Assembly (NCBI GenBank): GCA_029891385.1
Contig: CM057233.1
Span: forward strand, 51,228,063 to 51,292,062
Direction: 5' to 3'
Source: Erythroxylum novogranatense
Lineage: Eukaryota; Streptophyta; Magnoliopsida; Malpighiales; Erythroxylaceae
Length of the DNA: 64,000 nt
Shown: in pieces, positions 1 to 11,585 of the stretch
How the letters are laid out: every line of letters begins with the position of its first letter
How positions within the stretch are numbered: the first letter of the stretch is position 1
Notes under the pieces: generated by a model
The model's input: only the letters and a program-made list of their open reading frames with translations
Database searches by the model: none
Told to the model about the DNA's origin: nothing
Translations under genes and position numbers: made by a program

Positions 1-520
1 CAGTTAGTAAGAATGTGATATTGATGTGAATGACCTAACATGTATTTGGAGTATAAGAATATTTTGATTAAGGTGTCGAAAGCATGATTGATGATAAAGA
101 ATGTGATAATGGAGATTAAGGTTGAATTTCACGATGAATTTGGATGAATTCCTTTGGATATATATATGTGAGATGTAATATAGGATATTTGAAAGATGAG
201 TTGAATGATAGAGATATAGATATATATATGGAACTTCAAAAGGATTAAATTGAATGGTATTGGTCCATATTAAGGTTATTAAGAATTGGACCATTGACTT
301 GTGTAAATCTATTAACAAATATTGATATGATATGATATTGGTGGTATTTGATACAAGAAGTGATAAATTGTGAGTAAGTTGAGAAATATATATGATGAGG
401 AATTAGTTAAGAAAGTGATTGAATCTGATTATTTCGAAGAAATTATCTGAGAGAATAAGTTACTTGGTGATTATTCAGATAGGAATTTCGAGGGCGAAAT
501 TATTTTAAGAGGGGGAGAAT
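1..520 (+). pseudogene. Gyp-T internal tail (decayed 3' end of pol), unit 1
   Basis: Non-LTR tail of a chromovirus-type Gypsy element. It ends in a typical polypurine tract just before an LTR. It aligns by eye with 48300-48730 of Gyp-3: both carry remnants of the integrase GPY/F module (here ~255-300, around 'attggtccatattaagg') and the 'aatttcgagggcgaaattatttt' type end found after the chromodomain in Tekay/Del-like elements. No open frame survives. The first two bases (ca) match the last two bases of the LTR that precedes the identical tail at 4541, so another LTR probably lies just left of the window. Confidence 0.75.
507..520 (+). other. Polypurine tract (PPT) of Gyp-T, unit 1
   Basis: The purine run aagagggggagaat directly abuts the LTR start TGTTGG. 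This is the plus-strand priming site used in reverse transcription. Its position sets the element orientation as plus. Confidence 0.85.
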
Positions 521-799
521 TGTTGGACCTTGAACTTTTGGTGGAAATTAGAAATATTAAAATGAATTTAATGAGTGTTTTCGGATATGAATTATGTTAT
601 AGAAGTTTTATTCCATGAGGAAATTGATGAGAAAAAGAATGTATTGGTTTTGATGACTTTGAAGATTAGTTTTGGTTATGAAAGTTTAAGTGGATGAGAT
701 GATTGAAATGGAAGTTGAAATCAAGAAACAGAAAGTGAAAGTGTGAAATTTGAAGAATTTAGAAAGTTTAACTTTTTGGAGTAGAGAGTTGACTTTTTG

Positions 800-1721
800 A
801 TTTGGGCAGATTTTGAAGAAATGATCTTCACGAAATTTGTAGATTATGTTGAGAGCTTTACGTAGCCATAAAGTTTGACAATTTTCGATATCGAATTAAA
901 AGTTATAAGTTTTCGGGTTAAGTGTATTTGGCGTTGTCTTGGAAAAATACTATGAAGTATCCGATCGTCGTACTGATGGGGTTTGAATTGGAGTAAATGG
1001 TTTACATGAAAGTTATAGATAATTAGAATAGCTTTAAAATGATGTATAATATGCGATTCTTGGATGTGGAGGTTGAAAGATGTGAGATTGTGAAGTTTGA
1101 ATGTTGTTTAGTATGGAAATTTCCGGGCAGTAGATTCGATTTAGATTTTGACCCTTATTGATGTAGAATTTGTTCATAGGGTCCTAATGAAATTGTAGCT
1201 CATGTTTCCAGCTTTCTAACGCCATAAAGTATGCAATTTTTCGATATCGGGGCAAGAAGTTAAGATAATTTGAAGTTTGGATATTGCTTAGGTGATTGTT
1301 ATCAGGGCAGAAACTTTGATTAAAAAATTATCTTAGCTAGAGGTTGAAGTTGATTTGGAGCTCTCCGTGAACAATGTAGAGCTTGTTTTTATCTTTCCAT
1401 TGATATAAAGCACGAAAATATTGGACAAGGGAGGAGAAGGTTATGATTTGTAGAAGTTTTGATGCTGTTTAGTGTGAAGCCGATCAACCAGTCACGTTGT
1501 GTAGAGTTTTTGACCCATTTAGAGATCAATCTAATTTTTAAGGCCTTCATAAAAGTTGTAGAAGGTTCTTTTACCTTTCTGTAGACACCAAGTTTGTCAA
1601 ATTTGGAGTTCTAGGTCAAAAGTTATGATGTTTACAAGTTGAGGTCTTGTTTAAGTTTTGAGGAGATTATCGATCGGTCATCTTTGAGTACATTTTTGAC
1701 CCCTTTAAAGAATGAGCATGT
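800..1721 (+). repeat. Degenerate ~180 bp tandem modules in Gyp-T LTR
   Basis: A recurring phrase ('aagttgtag...cttt(a/c)tctttcca..g.(c)ataaagt.tg.caaatttgga...caaaagttatga') starts near 837, 1011, 1194, 1373 and 1556. It resumes near 15945 beyond the nested Gyp-1. Spacings are about 174, 183, 179 and 183. Each module is diverged, so this is an ancient tandem expansion within U3. It has no coding sense. Confidence 0.7.
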
Positions 1722-1984
1722 TGTAGCGCCCCCTCATCGTAGGATACACATCGGGAAACCCGAAGGTCGCTCCGATACAAATCCCACGATGAAGGTGCAC
1801 CACCAGAATATTTCCCAATAATATCCACATGGCATCGGAATAATTTAAAACCATAACATAACACAATATCAGAAACCGCTAAATTTTAAAATCATAACAT
1901 CAATCTGATACAGTCATCCAGCAACAGAATAGACAAGTCTAGCAGTCCCCGAAACAAAACCAAAAAGGAAACTGATACAAACAT
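1722..1984 (-). mobile_element. Truncated Gyp-1 LTR fragment in unit 1
   Basis: Starts tgtagcgccccctcatcg exactly like the LTRs at 6265 and 13735, and at the same site in the host LTR (after 'aatgagcatg'). The match runs ~263 bp to 'gatacaaacat', then jumps into host LTR sequence equivalent to 16430 onward. The full Gyp-1 insertion has therefore been collapsed by deletion. The junction shows short similarity (tatcctc versus tagcctc), consistent with end joining. The left target flank is CATGT, against CATGC in the intact copy. Confidence 0.88.
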
Positions 1985-2510
1985 ATAGCCTCTAAGACTT
2001 TCAAGTTTGGATCGAAGTTAAGTGTAGTGTTCAGTCTCAGTTTTGTAATGGTATGAACAGACTTCAGTATTTTGGAGATATCTGGAGCTATAGAGCTCCA
2101 ATCGATCGGATTCTTTTTCAAAATTAAACTAGAGATATGGGGCTACAAATGTTATGATGGATATGATCGACAATTTAGTTTCTAAAACTTTCAATTTCTG
2201 GAGTGAAGCTCGGTGTAGTGTTCAACCTCGGGTCTGTAGAACAGACTTCAGTATTTTGGAGATATCTTGAGTTATAGAGCTCCGATTGATCTGATTCTTA
2301 AATCGATGGATTCGTAAGACATAGAGGGACATTTATCTAGAAAAAAGTTTTGTTAAAGTACTTCATTTACCTGATCAAAATAAGGAGACAAGATATCAGT
2401 TTTTAAGGCAAAAAGGAAGGGCAATTTTGGAAGTTTATTTAAGAAGTTAAGTTAGAAGGCTTACATGGAGGGACAATTAGGTCATTTACCATTCATTAAA
2501 TGACATGGCA

Positions 2511-2519
2511 CTATAAAAG
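2511..2519 (+). promoter_or_regulatory. TATA box of Gyp-T LTR, unit 1
   Basis: ctataaaag follows 'gacatggca'. About 50 bp downstream comes a long purine-rich leader with repeated aaagaag words. The same box is found at 16948 in the second copy. Transcription would run on the plus strand toward the LTR end. Confidence 0.6.
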
Positions 2520-3410
2520 CAAGTGGGCTGTCATTCTTCCCTTGCTGAAGCACGATACAAAAGAGCAAAACAAAAGAAGAAAAGAATAAGAGAAAGAAGA
2601 GAGAAGGGAGAGCAAGTTTTCGGATGAGTGAAGGAGAAAGAAAAGAGAGAGAGCTAGGGTTTGACTTTTAGGGGTCTTCAAGCAAGCTCCCTATGTTGAT
2701 TCAAGAGAGAAAAGGTGGAGAATGAAGAGCTCCATTATGAACCAAGAAAATCCAAATTGGAGAAGATGAAGGTAAGAGTCGATTTTCGATCTTTGATTTT
2801 TTAGAGAGTTTTTGGTTTAGATACCTTAGAATTGGTATGGGTTTGTGAATTCTAAAGTCAAATTTGGAGATTACATGTTTTAATGGGATCAATTTTGGAT
2901 GGAAATTAATTAGGGTTATGCCCAATTTTGTGAATTGGGGATTTTGAAAATTGGTGATTTAGATAGCTTGATTATATGTGGGATTAGTGTTTTCTAAGTT
3001 CAATTTTAAGGATTATGTTGTTTATGAGGTTGAATTTGTGTGAAATTGTTGTAGGGATTTTTCAATTGGAAGAAGAAAAGAAGAAATGGTCAAATTGAAG
3101 CATTGGACAAGCTTCAAGCATGGAAATGAGGTGGGTACATGTTTATAATAGAATTTATAAGCCACTACTGTTTTCTTTAAACAAAGAGATTTTTTGATTT
3201 CAATTGCATCATAAATGTTGCATCATTGTATAAATGATTTGAAAAATCATTATTGATTCAATACATGAACTTTTGATGAATTGCAAAATACATTTGTGTT
3301 ATGCCTCAAAAATTCCATGGCATTTCGTATATTCGAAAAAGAGCATTCGATAAATTGATTTAAGCATGATTATGTGGTTGTGATTGGGCAAGAGAGAACC
3401 TGTTTAGTTA

Positions 3411-3426
3411 GTCTCGTGCACGAGAC
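3411..3426. repeat. Perfect 16-bp palindrome in Gyp-T LTR
   Basis: GTCTCGTGCACGAGAC is self-complementary over 16 bases. As RNA it can form a 5-bp stem (GUCUC/GAGAC) with a self-complementary GUGCAC loop. The second Gyp-T copy (17854) and the Gyp-3 LTRs (~43775 and ~50190) keep related sequences but only part of the symmetry. Confidence 0.8.
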
Positions 3427-4540
3427 ACATAACCTTCTCCCGGATTCTCGCTTGAGGCCACGAGATCTTGAGAAATCGGACTCGTTGTGTTCCGGTGTAA
3501 ACCGTTGTGTTTAAGGAACTCTAGAGCCATTATGTGTGCATTTGCATTGTGAAGTGATATGATTGATGCATCCATATTTTGGAAATTATGATTTCGACTG
3601 CTGCGAGAAAAGAACTTTTGAAAATGTCCTTTATGGGTTTCAAACAAAGTTTCTGCAAGAAAAGAAAAGAAAAGCATTTTTTTTTAAGTTTTGCTTATTT
3701 ATTTGTTATAAACTGTTACCCACGGGCTATAAGCTCACCCCCTTCATTCCCATCCACAGGTGACGAGAAGAAGATCGGGTAAAGAAAATTGAAGGTTTTT
3801 GTTTGTATGTGTGCATATTGTTTTATTTGTAAGTTAGAATGTTGCTGAGAATTCTGCGATCATTAGATTTGTGTACATATTCGGATTTTGGATATTGATG
3901 TTGTATTATGGCTTGAAATGCCATTAATATCTAAATAAGCATTTATTACATGATGTAAATGAGTTATGGATTTTGTGTATGCAATTGGGTATATGATTGT
4001 GATGGTTGGTCTAAATTATTTAAAGTTCTAATTGTTTGAGAATTGATGGTATTTAATTTGGAATGTGTGCGATTTTATGGAAATGAAAAGTGAGGGTTTA
4101 AATCGATGAGATATGATTGTATATGAAGAAGCAAATAAATTGAGTTTGAGTGCGAATGATTTGAATTGGATATTGAAGTCACTTTGTAAGAGATGGAATG
4201 AAAATGGAAAAGAAAGAAAGAAAAAAAAGGTTATACCGGATTTGATTGGTTTAGATTAGATGTCTTAAGTTTTTCAACGCGATGCTTTTCCTAAAATATT
4301 TGTTCACGGATTTCAGAAATTGGCTTCGATTCTATTTGATCCGAAGTTTGTTTCGTTTTGATTTGCTTATGATTGTTTCGCTTTAAGATTGGATTTGCTT
4401 CGTGTTGTAAATACCATTCTTCGCTTTCGCTTATGATTTTGCTTCCGCCTTATGTTCCTTTCTTTCGATTTCGCTTTGGTTTCGACCATTTATGTTCCTT
4501 TTTTCTGGTTGGGATCCGGTTTTCGGATCGGGTCCCAACA

Positions 4541-5061
4541 GTTAGTAAGAATGTGATATTGATGTGAATGACCTAACATGTATTTGGAGTATAAGAATAT
4601 TTTGATTAAGGTGTCGAAAGCATGATTGATGATAAAAGAATGTGATAATGGAGATTAAGGTTCGAATTTCACGATGAATTTGGATGAATTCCTTTCGGAT
4701 ATATATATGTGAGATGTAATATAGGATATTTGAAAGATGAGTTGAATGATAGAGATATAGATATATATATGGAACTTCAAAAGGATTAAATTGAATGGTA
4801 TTGGTCCATATTAAGGTTATTAAGAATTGGACCATTGACTTGTGTAAATCTATTAACAAATATTGATATGATATGATATTGGTGGTATTTGATACAAGAA
4901 GTGATAAATTGTGAGTAAGTTGAGAAATATGTATGATGAGGAATTAGTTAAGAAAGTGATTGAATCTGATTATTTCGAAGAAATTATCTGAGAGAATAAG
5001 TTACTTGGTGATTATTCAGATAGGAATTTCGAGGGCGAAATTATTTTAAGAGGGGGAGAAT
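4541..5061 (+). pseudogene. Gyp-T internal tail with PPT, unit 2
   Basis: A near-identical copy of 3-520, differing by a few 1-bp indels. It is fused to the end of the preceding LTR (gtcccaaca|gttagtaag) without a PBS or leader and ends in aagagggggagaat before TGTTGG at 5062. This makes an LTR-tail-LTR structure lacking gag and most of pol. Confidence 0.85.
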
Positions 5062-6264
5062 TGTTGGACCTTGAACTTTTGGTGGAAATTAGAAATATTA
5101 AAATGAATTTAATGAGTGTTTTCGGATATGAATTATGTTATAGAAGTTTTATTCCATGAGGAAATTGATGAGAAAAAGAATTTATTGGTTTTGATGACTT
5201 TGAAGATTAGTTTTGGTTATGAAAGTTTAAGTGGATGAGATGATTGAAATGGAAGTTGAAATCAAGAAACAGAAAGTGAAAGTGTGAAATTTGAAGAATT
5301 TAGAAAGTTTAACTTTTTGGAGTAGAGAGTTGACTTTTTGATTTGGGCAGATTTTGAAGAAATGATCTTCACGAAATTTGTAGATTATGTTGAGAGCTTT
5401 CTGTAGCCATAAAGTTTGACAATTTTCGATATCGGAATTAAAAGTTATAAGTTTTCGAAGTTAAGTGTATTTGGCGTTGTCTTGGAAAAATACTATGAAG
5501 TATCCGATCGTCGTACTGATGGGGTTTGAATTGGAGTAAATGGTTTACATGAAAGTTATAGATAATTAGAATAGCTTTAAAATGATGTATAATATGCGAT
5601 TCTTGGATGTGGAGGTTGAAAGATGTGAGATTGTGAAGTTTGAATGTTGTTTAGTATGGAAATTTCCGGGCAGTAGATTCGATTTAGATTTTGACCCTTA
5701 TTGATGTAGAATTTGTTTATAGGGTCCTAATGAAATTGTAGCTCATGTTTCCAGCTTTCTAACGCCATAAAGTATGCAATTTTTCGATATCGGGGCAAGA
5801 AGTTAAGATAATTTGAAGTTTGGATATTGCTTAGGTGATTGCTATCAGGGCAGAAACTTTGATTAAAAAATTATCTTAGCTAGAGGTTGAAGTTGATTTG
5901 GAGCTCTCCGTGAACAATGTATAGCTTGTTTTTATCTTTCCATTGATATAAAGCACGAAAATATTGGACAAGGGAGGAGAAGGTTATGATTTGTAGAAGT
6001 TTTGATGCTGTTTAGTGTGAAGCCGATCAACCAGTCACGTTGTGTAGAGTTTTTGACCCATTTAGAGATCAATCTAATTTTTAAGGCCTTCATAAAAGTT
6101 GTAGAAGGTTCTTTTACCTTTCTGTAGACACCAAGTTTGTCAAATTTGGAGTTCTAGGTCAAAAGTTATGATGTTTACAAGTTGAGGTCTTGTTTAAGTT
6201 TTGAGGAGATTATCGATCGGTCATCTTTGAGTACATTTTTGACCCCTTTAAAGAATGAGCATGC
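5062..6264 (+). repeat. Gyp-T LTR, unit 2, left part
   Basis: Begins TGTTGGACC and matches 521-1721. It is interrupted at 6264 by the Gyp-1 insertion, whose left target-site duplication is CATGC at 6260-6264. The LTR continues at 15927. Confidence 0.9.
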
Positions 6265-7082
6265 TGTAGCGCCCCCTCATCGTAGGATACACATCGGGAA
6301 ACCCGAAGGTCGCTCCGATACAAATCCCACGATGAAGGTGCACCACCAGAATATTTCACAATAATATCCACATGGCATCGCAATAATTTAAAACCATAAC
6401 ATAACACAATATCAGAAACTGCTAAATTTTAAAATCATAACATCAATCTGATACAGTCATCCAGCAACAGAATAGACAAGTCTAGCTGTCCCCTAAACAA
6501 AACCAAAAAGAAACTGATACAAACATCTATCCTCAGTCATCCTCAAAATCCAACCCAGCTGACCGACCTGTGTGCCATCGCTTCTCCTGTCAAAGACGCT
6601 TCGCCTGCGGTAGGAAAAGGCTATCTCCGGAGCTAAGGGTCTATTCTATTAGTCCTGAAAAATAGGTTGCAATTTTGGGTGAGTTTGCGAACTCAGTGAG
6701 AAACCATCATCGATGGTTCACTCAAATCATGCATTACGCAAATTACGTGCTGACACGACACGGTAGTATTGATTAACGATATTATATAACAATTTACTGA
6801 TGGTTTATAACGGTTTACGGTATTTTACAATAATTATACGATGACGGTGACAATATTACAGTAGCATAGAACAGTTTATAGTATCACATCACAATTTACA
6901 GTAAATCATGGCATCACACAGTTCATTAATCATCACACAATGTGGCAATTCAATCAGTCATGTATATAATGCATATGAGACTATTTCCAGTTATTCAGTA
7001 TTGTGCCCAAGTGCTCGATCGGTGTTCGATGGGGGCGCGTCGAGATTTCTTCCCTCGGGCTAGGCCCCACGATGCGATATTC

Positions 7083-7095
7083 GAGCTCGAGGCTC
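7083..7095. repeat. 13-nt mini-hairpin in Gyp-1 LTR
   Basis: GAGCTCGAGGCTC can fold into a 5-bp stem (one G-U pair) with a 3-nt loop. The identical word is at 14547-14559 in the other LTR. It resembles the hairpin array in the Gyp-2 LTR (20884-21333), in a matching neighbourhood before 'gcaacttgggtcac'. Confidence 0.65.
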
Positions 7096-7992
7096 TTTTC
7101 AGTGATAATAGCAACTTGGGTCACATTCCATTATCTGATCATGCATTTATGCATGCAATGTAGTGTTCAGTAATTCAGTATTTAGTGATTCAGTGTATGA
7201 CTATAAAAGCCCAGTATTGTATTTCTCAGTAACATATAGTGATTCAGTCCAGTACAGTAATCCAATCTAGTACAGTAGAAAGTGATCATGCAATTTCACA
7301 GTCTAATACAGTAGAGGCATACTATCTGATCATGTATATTTCAGAAATCATACAGTTTCACATTTGGCAAGTAATTCACGTTGAGCATTTAAACAGTCAG
7401 GAATTTGAGAAACCAACTAGGTTACTCACCTGTAACTTCCGAGCTACTGCCTGGAAGTTCCAGCAATATCCGTGGAACGACGATCCAACGGCGCCTCTAT
7501 AACAGTAAAAATACAGTCTCATTACTAGATGCTCAATTAAACCATTCAGTAATGCATATGTCTCAGTGAGATGATGTACAATACATGTTCACGATTTTCC
7601 CGGCGCTAAAACCCAATTTATAACTCTTATATCCCAATCTAACTCTTCGCTCAATTGGTCAACAATAATTGATCCAATCCTATAATTCGGTTCAATTTCC
7701 TCAATTCATAATCCCCATAGAAATTTCCTATCCATCGGGTCAAAACCTCTATTGAAAATCCAAATTAAACTCCAATTGACTCAATTCAGTATTTAGGTCA
7801 CACTATGAACCATAATCGACCTTATTCTCTATAAATCAATGTCACTTAAATCAATTCTAATTCCTATAATTATCCTCAATTGTAGACCTCTTTCTTTAGT
7901 TCATAACGAATCAGGAATCACCTCAATCGGAGGTTTATACCATAAATTATGCCCAATATACTAACAATCATCCCTTCAGAATTGCCATCTTA

Positions 7993-8200
7993 AATCATGA
8001 CCTATATCCATTGTCGCGGCGTGAAACACGCTTCGCCATGCGGTGTCGTCCTCTTCGCCGCTAAATCATGACGCTAAGCCAGAAGGCTCGTCGCGACGTA
8101 TCTCTAGGAACTCGCCCTCGTCGCGGCGAACACTAAATTTATTCGCCGCGACGAGGCACGCCAGACGTCGCGACGTGCGACCGCGCCACCTTCTTCTCCG
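7993..8200. other. CpG-rich block with CGTCGCGACG-type palindromes
   Basis: A sharp local rise in GC inside an AT-rich LTR. Words such as cgtcgcgacg, tcgtcgcggcga and ttcgccgcgacga recur in both orientations. It lies downstream of the LTR TATA box in transcription sense, so it would be in the transcribed R/U5 region. A diverged counterpart is at ~14803-15045. Its role is unknown. Confidence 0.6.
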
Positions 8201-8573
8201 ATCGATTTTCCGCCATTAATGCTATTTAAAACCTCCATTAACACTCTAACCACTCAATCTAACCCAATAAATGCCATAAATACTTGAAACAACTACTAAT
8301 AACAACGTTAAAGCCTTAAACACTTACCAATCACGCTAAAATCCACAAATCTCTAAGAGTCGCCGTAAACCCTAAATCTTTCAAACTCCACGATAACTCA
8401 CTCCAATCCTTCTCAACCTTCATCAATCATAATAAATCAGTTAGGCTAGCACAATGAGAAGAAACCATAAGGAAGAATCGATGAAACTCACCAATAGGGA
8501 AGAAATCCAAATCACCGTGGAGAAGGGAGAAGAAGAAATGCCTTAGGTAACTTTCCCAAATCTCAAACCTAGG

Positions 8574-8585
8574 CTATATATATAG
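8574..8585 (-). promoter_or_regulatory. TATA box of Gyp-1 3' LTR
   Basis: ctatatatatag lies about 490 bp inside the U3 end at 9073. Its exact counterpart is at 15421-15432. Transcription would proceed on the minus strand. Confidence 0.55.
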
Positions 8586-9073
8586 ACCTAAGTCTTCAAA
8601 TAAGTCCAAATTTCAGTCTCTAAATTTCAATGGCTCACATTTTAATTCCCTAACAGTATAACCCTAATATTTCCTTTGCTATTGGACAATTATTTGATCT
8701 TATCTGATCGATCGATCTATCACTCCAAAATTTCGGTCCGGCATTTTCTCCCGAATTTCTCGAATATTTCTCATAGACCACCGTCGGTTGCCAATCACTC
8801 TTAGACTATTCTAAATCAGTCATTCGGCTCACTTACTCTTAATTCCTCAATCAATTACAATCCAATCGGTCCGATCGTTCACAATCCAATCGATTCTTAC
8901 TCACAATTAAGTCTGGGAAAATCATGAATGCATGTACCTATGTATAAATGCATATGCAATAAACTGTTCCTCTATAATCGAGGCCGAACATGCTCAATCG
9001 GTGAATGCAATGAAACCTATCGATCGATCCATAATTACCAAAATGCCCTTACTAACAGTAACGGGATGTTACA

Positions 9074-9095
9074 ATTCACCCCTCTTAATTAAAAT
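9074..9095 (-). other. Gyp-1 PPT
   Basis: Minus-strand ...taagaggggtgaat abuts TGTAACATCCC of the 3' LTR. It is preceded by 'gaggacgaaattttaatt', the usual sequence between chromodomain stop and PPT in Tekay-like elements. Confidence 0.8.
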
Positions 9096-9149
9096 TTCGT
9101 CCTCGAAATTTAATACCTGTCCGATCAAATAAATGAGGATACTGACTCC

Positions 9150-9470
9150 TCATATACTCCTCAGTCTCCCATGTAGCTTCCTCGGAAGAGTGGTTCTTCT
9201 AAGGACTTTCACCAATGGAATTACCACATTCCTCGGTTGCTTGACCCGTGATCCAATAATCTGTACCGGCTCCTCAACATAGGTCAAATCACTGGCTACC
9301 TCAATCTCCTGAGCCGGGATCACATGCATCGGGTCTGAACGGTACCGTTGGAGCATACTAACATGAAACACGTCATGCATCTGGGACATCTCACTTGGTA
9401 ATGCCAGTCTGTAAGCCAACGGTCCTATCCTCTCAAGGATCTCATCTGAGCCCGATATCTTGAGGCTCAA
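9150..9470 (-). pseudogene. Gyp-1 integrase C-terminus and chromodomain fragment
   Basis: A 106-codon open segment at the 3' end of pol. The first ~45 residues continue the integrase GPY/F module (LERIGPLAYRLALP, VFHVSMLQRY). The rest contains the start of a chromodomain (YVEEPVQIIGSRVKQPRN, VIPLVKVL). Near residue 92 a frameshift breaks the chromodomain: the expected EEATWE-type helix appears in another frame (~9190-9130). Chromodomains of this type are thought to steer integration toward modified histones. The upstream junction with the 9535-11016 segment is also frameshifted, around the SPWKGV motif. Confidence 0.85.
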
Positions 9471-9534
9471 CTTTCCTTACGGCCAAACCTCGGTACTCCT
9501 TTCCAAGGAGACACTCGGGAGAAACACTCGTCCC

Positions 9535-11016
9535 CTACATGCTTTCTATATCTCGCCGATGCTGATCCACATAGCTCTTTTGTCTGTCCTGAGCCGCCTT
9601 GATGCGACTCCGGATCAACTGTACCTTATCCACTGTGTCCTGAATCAGCTCGGGACCCTCAATCGATCTCATACCCTCTTCATCCCAATACAGTGGCGAT
9701 CGACACGGCCTCCCATACAAGGCCTCATACGGTGCCATCCCAATACTACTATGATACTGGTTGTTGTAGGCAAACTCAATCAGTGCCAAATACTGATCCC
9801 ATGATCCTCTGAACCCCAATACACACGCTCGAAGCATGTCCTCAACAGTCTTAATCGTCCTCTCGCTCTGTCCATCTGTCTGAGGATGAAATGCAGTACT
9901 GAAGTTCAACCTCGTACCCATAGCAGTCTGTAGGCTCTTCCAGAACCTCGAGGTGAACCTGGGATCCCTGTCTGAGACTATCGATAACGGAACCCCATGC
10001 AACCGTACAATCTCTGCCACATACTTCTGGGCCAACTGATCGAGAGTATTGCTCTCCCTCACTGGTAAGAAGTGAGCCGATTTAGTCAATCGGTCCACTA
10101 TGACCCAGATAGCATCATGCTGCCTCGATGTCCTAGGCAATCCCATCACAAAGTCCATAGTAATTCGCTCCCATTTCCACTCCGGAATGGGCAACGAATG
10201 CAACTTACCCACTGGAGCCTGGTGCTCAGCCTTGACCTGCTGGCACGTCAGACACCTGGACACAAACTCTGCCACTTGCCTCTTCATACCAGGCCACCAG
10301 AAATGCTGTCTCAGAGTACGATACATCTTGGTCGTACCAGGATGCATCGCATAGGCAGCTACATGTGCTTCCTCAAGGATCTCCCGTCTCAAATCATCAA
10401 TATCAGGCACACACAGTCTCTGACCCATCCATAAAGTCCCATCTCTCAACTCAAACTCTGAATCAGTACCGGCCTGGACTCTCTCAATCAATCTCACTAA
10501 CACTGGGTCTTGGTCCTGAACTTTTCGAATCCTATCATACAACGTCGGCCTCAGCCTCAGAGTAGCAATCAGAGCTCCATCCTGACCTAAATCCATCTGA
10601 ACATTAAGAGCTCTCAACTGAATCAGACCAGGTAACCTCGAAACCTGAACCTGAGCTGCACTACCATGCGATCTCCTACTTAGTGCATCGGCCACCACAT
10701 TGGCCTTCCCTGGATGGTACTCAATCGTGCAGTCATAGTCCTTCAGTAACTCTATCCATCTCCTCTGTCTCAAATTGAGCTCTCTCTGACTCAATAGATA
10801 TCTGAGACTCTTATGATCAGTGAAGATCTGGAATGTCTCCCCATACAGATAATGTCTCCAGATCTTCAGAGCAAATACGACTGCGGCCAACTCTAAGTCA
10901 TGCACTGGATAATTCACCTCGTGAGACCTCAATTGTCTCGAGGCATACGCTATCACTCGACCATGCTGCATCAATACACATCCCAGTCCCTGATGCGAGG
11001 CATCACTGTAAACCAC
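9535..11016 (-). CDS. Gyp-1 RNase H plus integrase (493-codon pol segment)
   Basis: The best preserved coding block of the element, part of a polyprotein, so its first Met is not a true start. RNase H occupies residues ~1-115 with acidic residues D5 (SDAS), E42 (DLELAAVV), D67 (TDHKS) and D110 (ADALSRR). Integrase follows: zinc-binding H218/H225/C255/C258, then the DDE core with D288 (TMDF), D349 (VSDRD) and E385 (DGQSERT), and the FAYNN motif near residue 415. It ends early, around the conserved [11 protein letters not shown] segment, by a small indel. The product would degrade the RNA strand during reverse transcription and insert the cDNA. Catalytic residues look intact, but both ends are frameshifted. 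Confidence 0.93.
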   Translation of the reverse strand: MVYSDASHQGLGCVLMQHGRVIAYASRQLRSHEVNYPVHDLELAAVVFALKIWRHYLYGETFQIFTDHKSLRYLLSQRELNLRQRRWIELLKDYDCTIEYHPGKANVVADALSRRSHGSAAQVQVSRLPGLIQLRALNVQMDLGQDGALIATLRLRPTLYDRIRKVQDQDPVLVRLIERVQAGTDSEFELRDGTLWMGQRLCVPDIDDLRREILEEAHVAAYAMHPGTTKMYRTLRQHFWWPGMKRQVAEFVSRCLTCQQVKAEHQAPVGKLHSLPIPEWKWERITMDFVMGLPRTSRQHDAIWVIVDRLTKSAHFLPVRESNTLDQLAQKYVAEIVRLHGVPLSIVSDRDPRFTSRFWKSLQTAMGTRLNFSTAFHPQTDGQSERTIKTVEDMLRACVLGFRGSWDQYLALIEFAYNNQYHSSIGMAPYEALYGRPCRSPLYWDEEGMRSIEGPELIQDTVDKVQLIRSRIKAAQDRQKSYVDQHRRDIESM

Positions 11017-11150
11017 AAAGCCTTGATGCGGAAGGAAGGCTTAACACGGTGCGATAGTCAGCCGATGTTTCAGCTCCTCGAAGCACTTCCGCACTCCTCG
11101 GACCATCTAAGCGGCACATTCTTCCTCGGTAGCCCGTCGAAAGGCGGAGA

Positions 11151-11585
11151 TCAACGAAAACCCTCGGCGAACCTCCGGTAATATCCGGCCAGTCCTAGGA
11201 AACTCCGCAACTCGGGCACACTCCTCGGAATCTCCCAACTCATAACTGCCTCTATCTTGTGAGGATCCACCTGGATACCCTCACCGGACACTACGTGCCC
11301 CAGAAATACAATCTCATTAAGCCAGAATTCACACTTAGTGAATTTGGCGAACAAATGTCTCTCTCTCATGACCTGCAGAATAATCCTCAGGTGCTCAGCG
11401 TGCTCTTGTCTACTCCTCGAATAAATCAGTATGTCATCAATAAATACTATCACGAAACAGTCCAAGTAGGGCTGAAAAACTCTATTCATCAAAGCCATGA
11501 AGGTTGTCGGGGCATTAGTCAACCCAAACGGCATCACTAGGAACTCGAAATGCCCGTACCTGCTCCTGAAGGTACTCTTAGGCAC
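11151..11585 (-). pseudogene. Gyp-1 reverse transcriptase, C-terminal half
   Basis: A 144-codon segment with [18 protein letters not shown] (fingers/palm) and the catalytic box FIDDIL (D50, D51). The connection motif FLGHVVS and the [12 protein letters not shown] helix follow. It aligns to RT of chromoviruses. Upstream, 11586-11706 carries indels and stops where the first catalytic Asp (LDLR motif) should lie. Downstream, 11017-11150 is frameshifted before RNase H. Confidence 0.9.

Larger units (their letters stand above)
521..4540 (+). repeat. Gyp-T LTR, unit 1 (4.0 kb)
   Basis: The LTR begins TGTTGGACC after a PPT and ends GGTCCCAACA, giving an inverted-repeat terminus. It is near-identical to 5062-6264 plus 15927-18984. 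It contains a truncated Gyp-1 LTR (1722-1984). Relative to the second copy it lacks about 500 bp, corresponding to 15927-16430. Internal landmarks are ~180 bp degenerate modules (~800-1720), a TATA box at 2511, a purine-rich leader (~2560-2660), a possible splice donor (aaggtaagag, ~2768) and a perfect palindrome at 3411. No PBS follows the LTR: the pol tail is joined directly to its end. Confidence 0.88.
6265..9073 (-). repeat. Gyp-1 3' LTR (2809 bp)
   Basis: Runs tgtagcgcccc to gggatgttaca on the plus strand. It is longer than its partner because it retains about 650 bp (~7325-7967) that the 5' LTR has lost. It holds a TATA box (8574), a CpG-rich block (~7993-8200) and a GAGCT-CGA-GGCTC hairpin (7083). 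Confidence 0.92.

Noticed and set aside
4542..4859. 105-codon minus ORF duplicated at 4-318
   Set aside because: It lies opposite the plus-strand pol tail of Gyp-T. Conservation reflects the tandem duplication, and one copy is frameshifted.
10072..10434. Long plus-strand ORF opposite Gyp-1 pol (also 9460-9804, 12643-13050)
   Set aside because: Antisense shadows of well-supported RNase H, integrase and gag frames.
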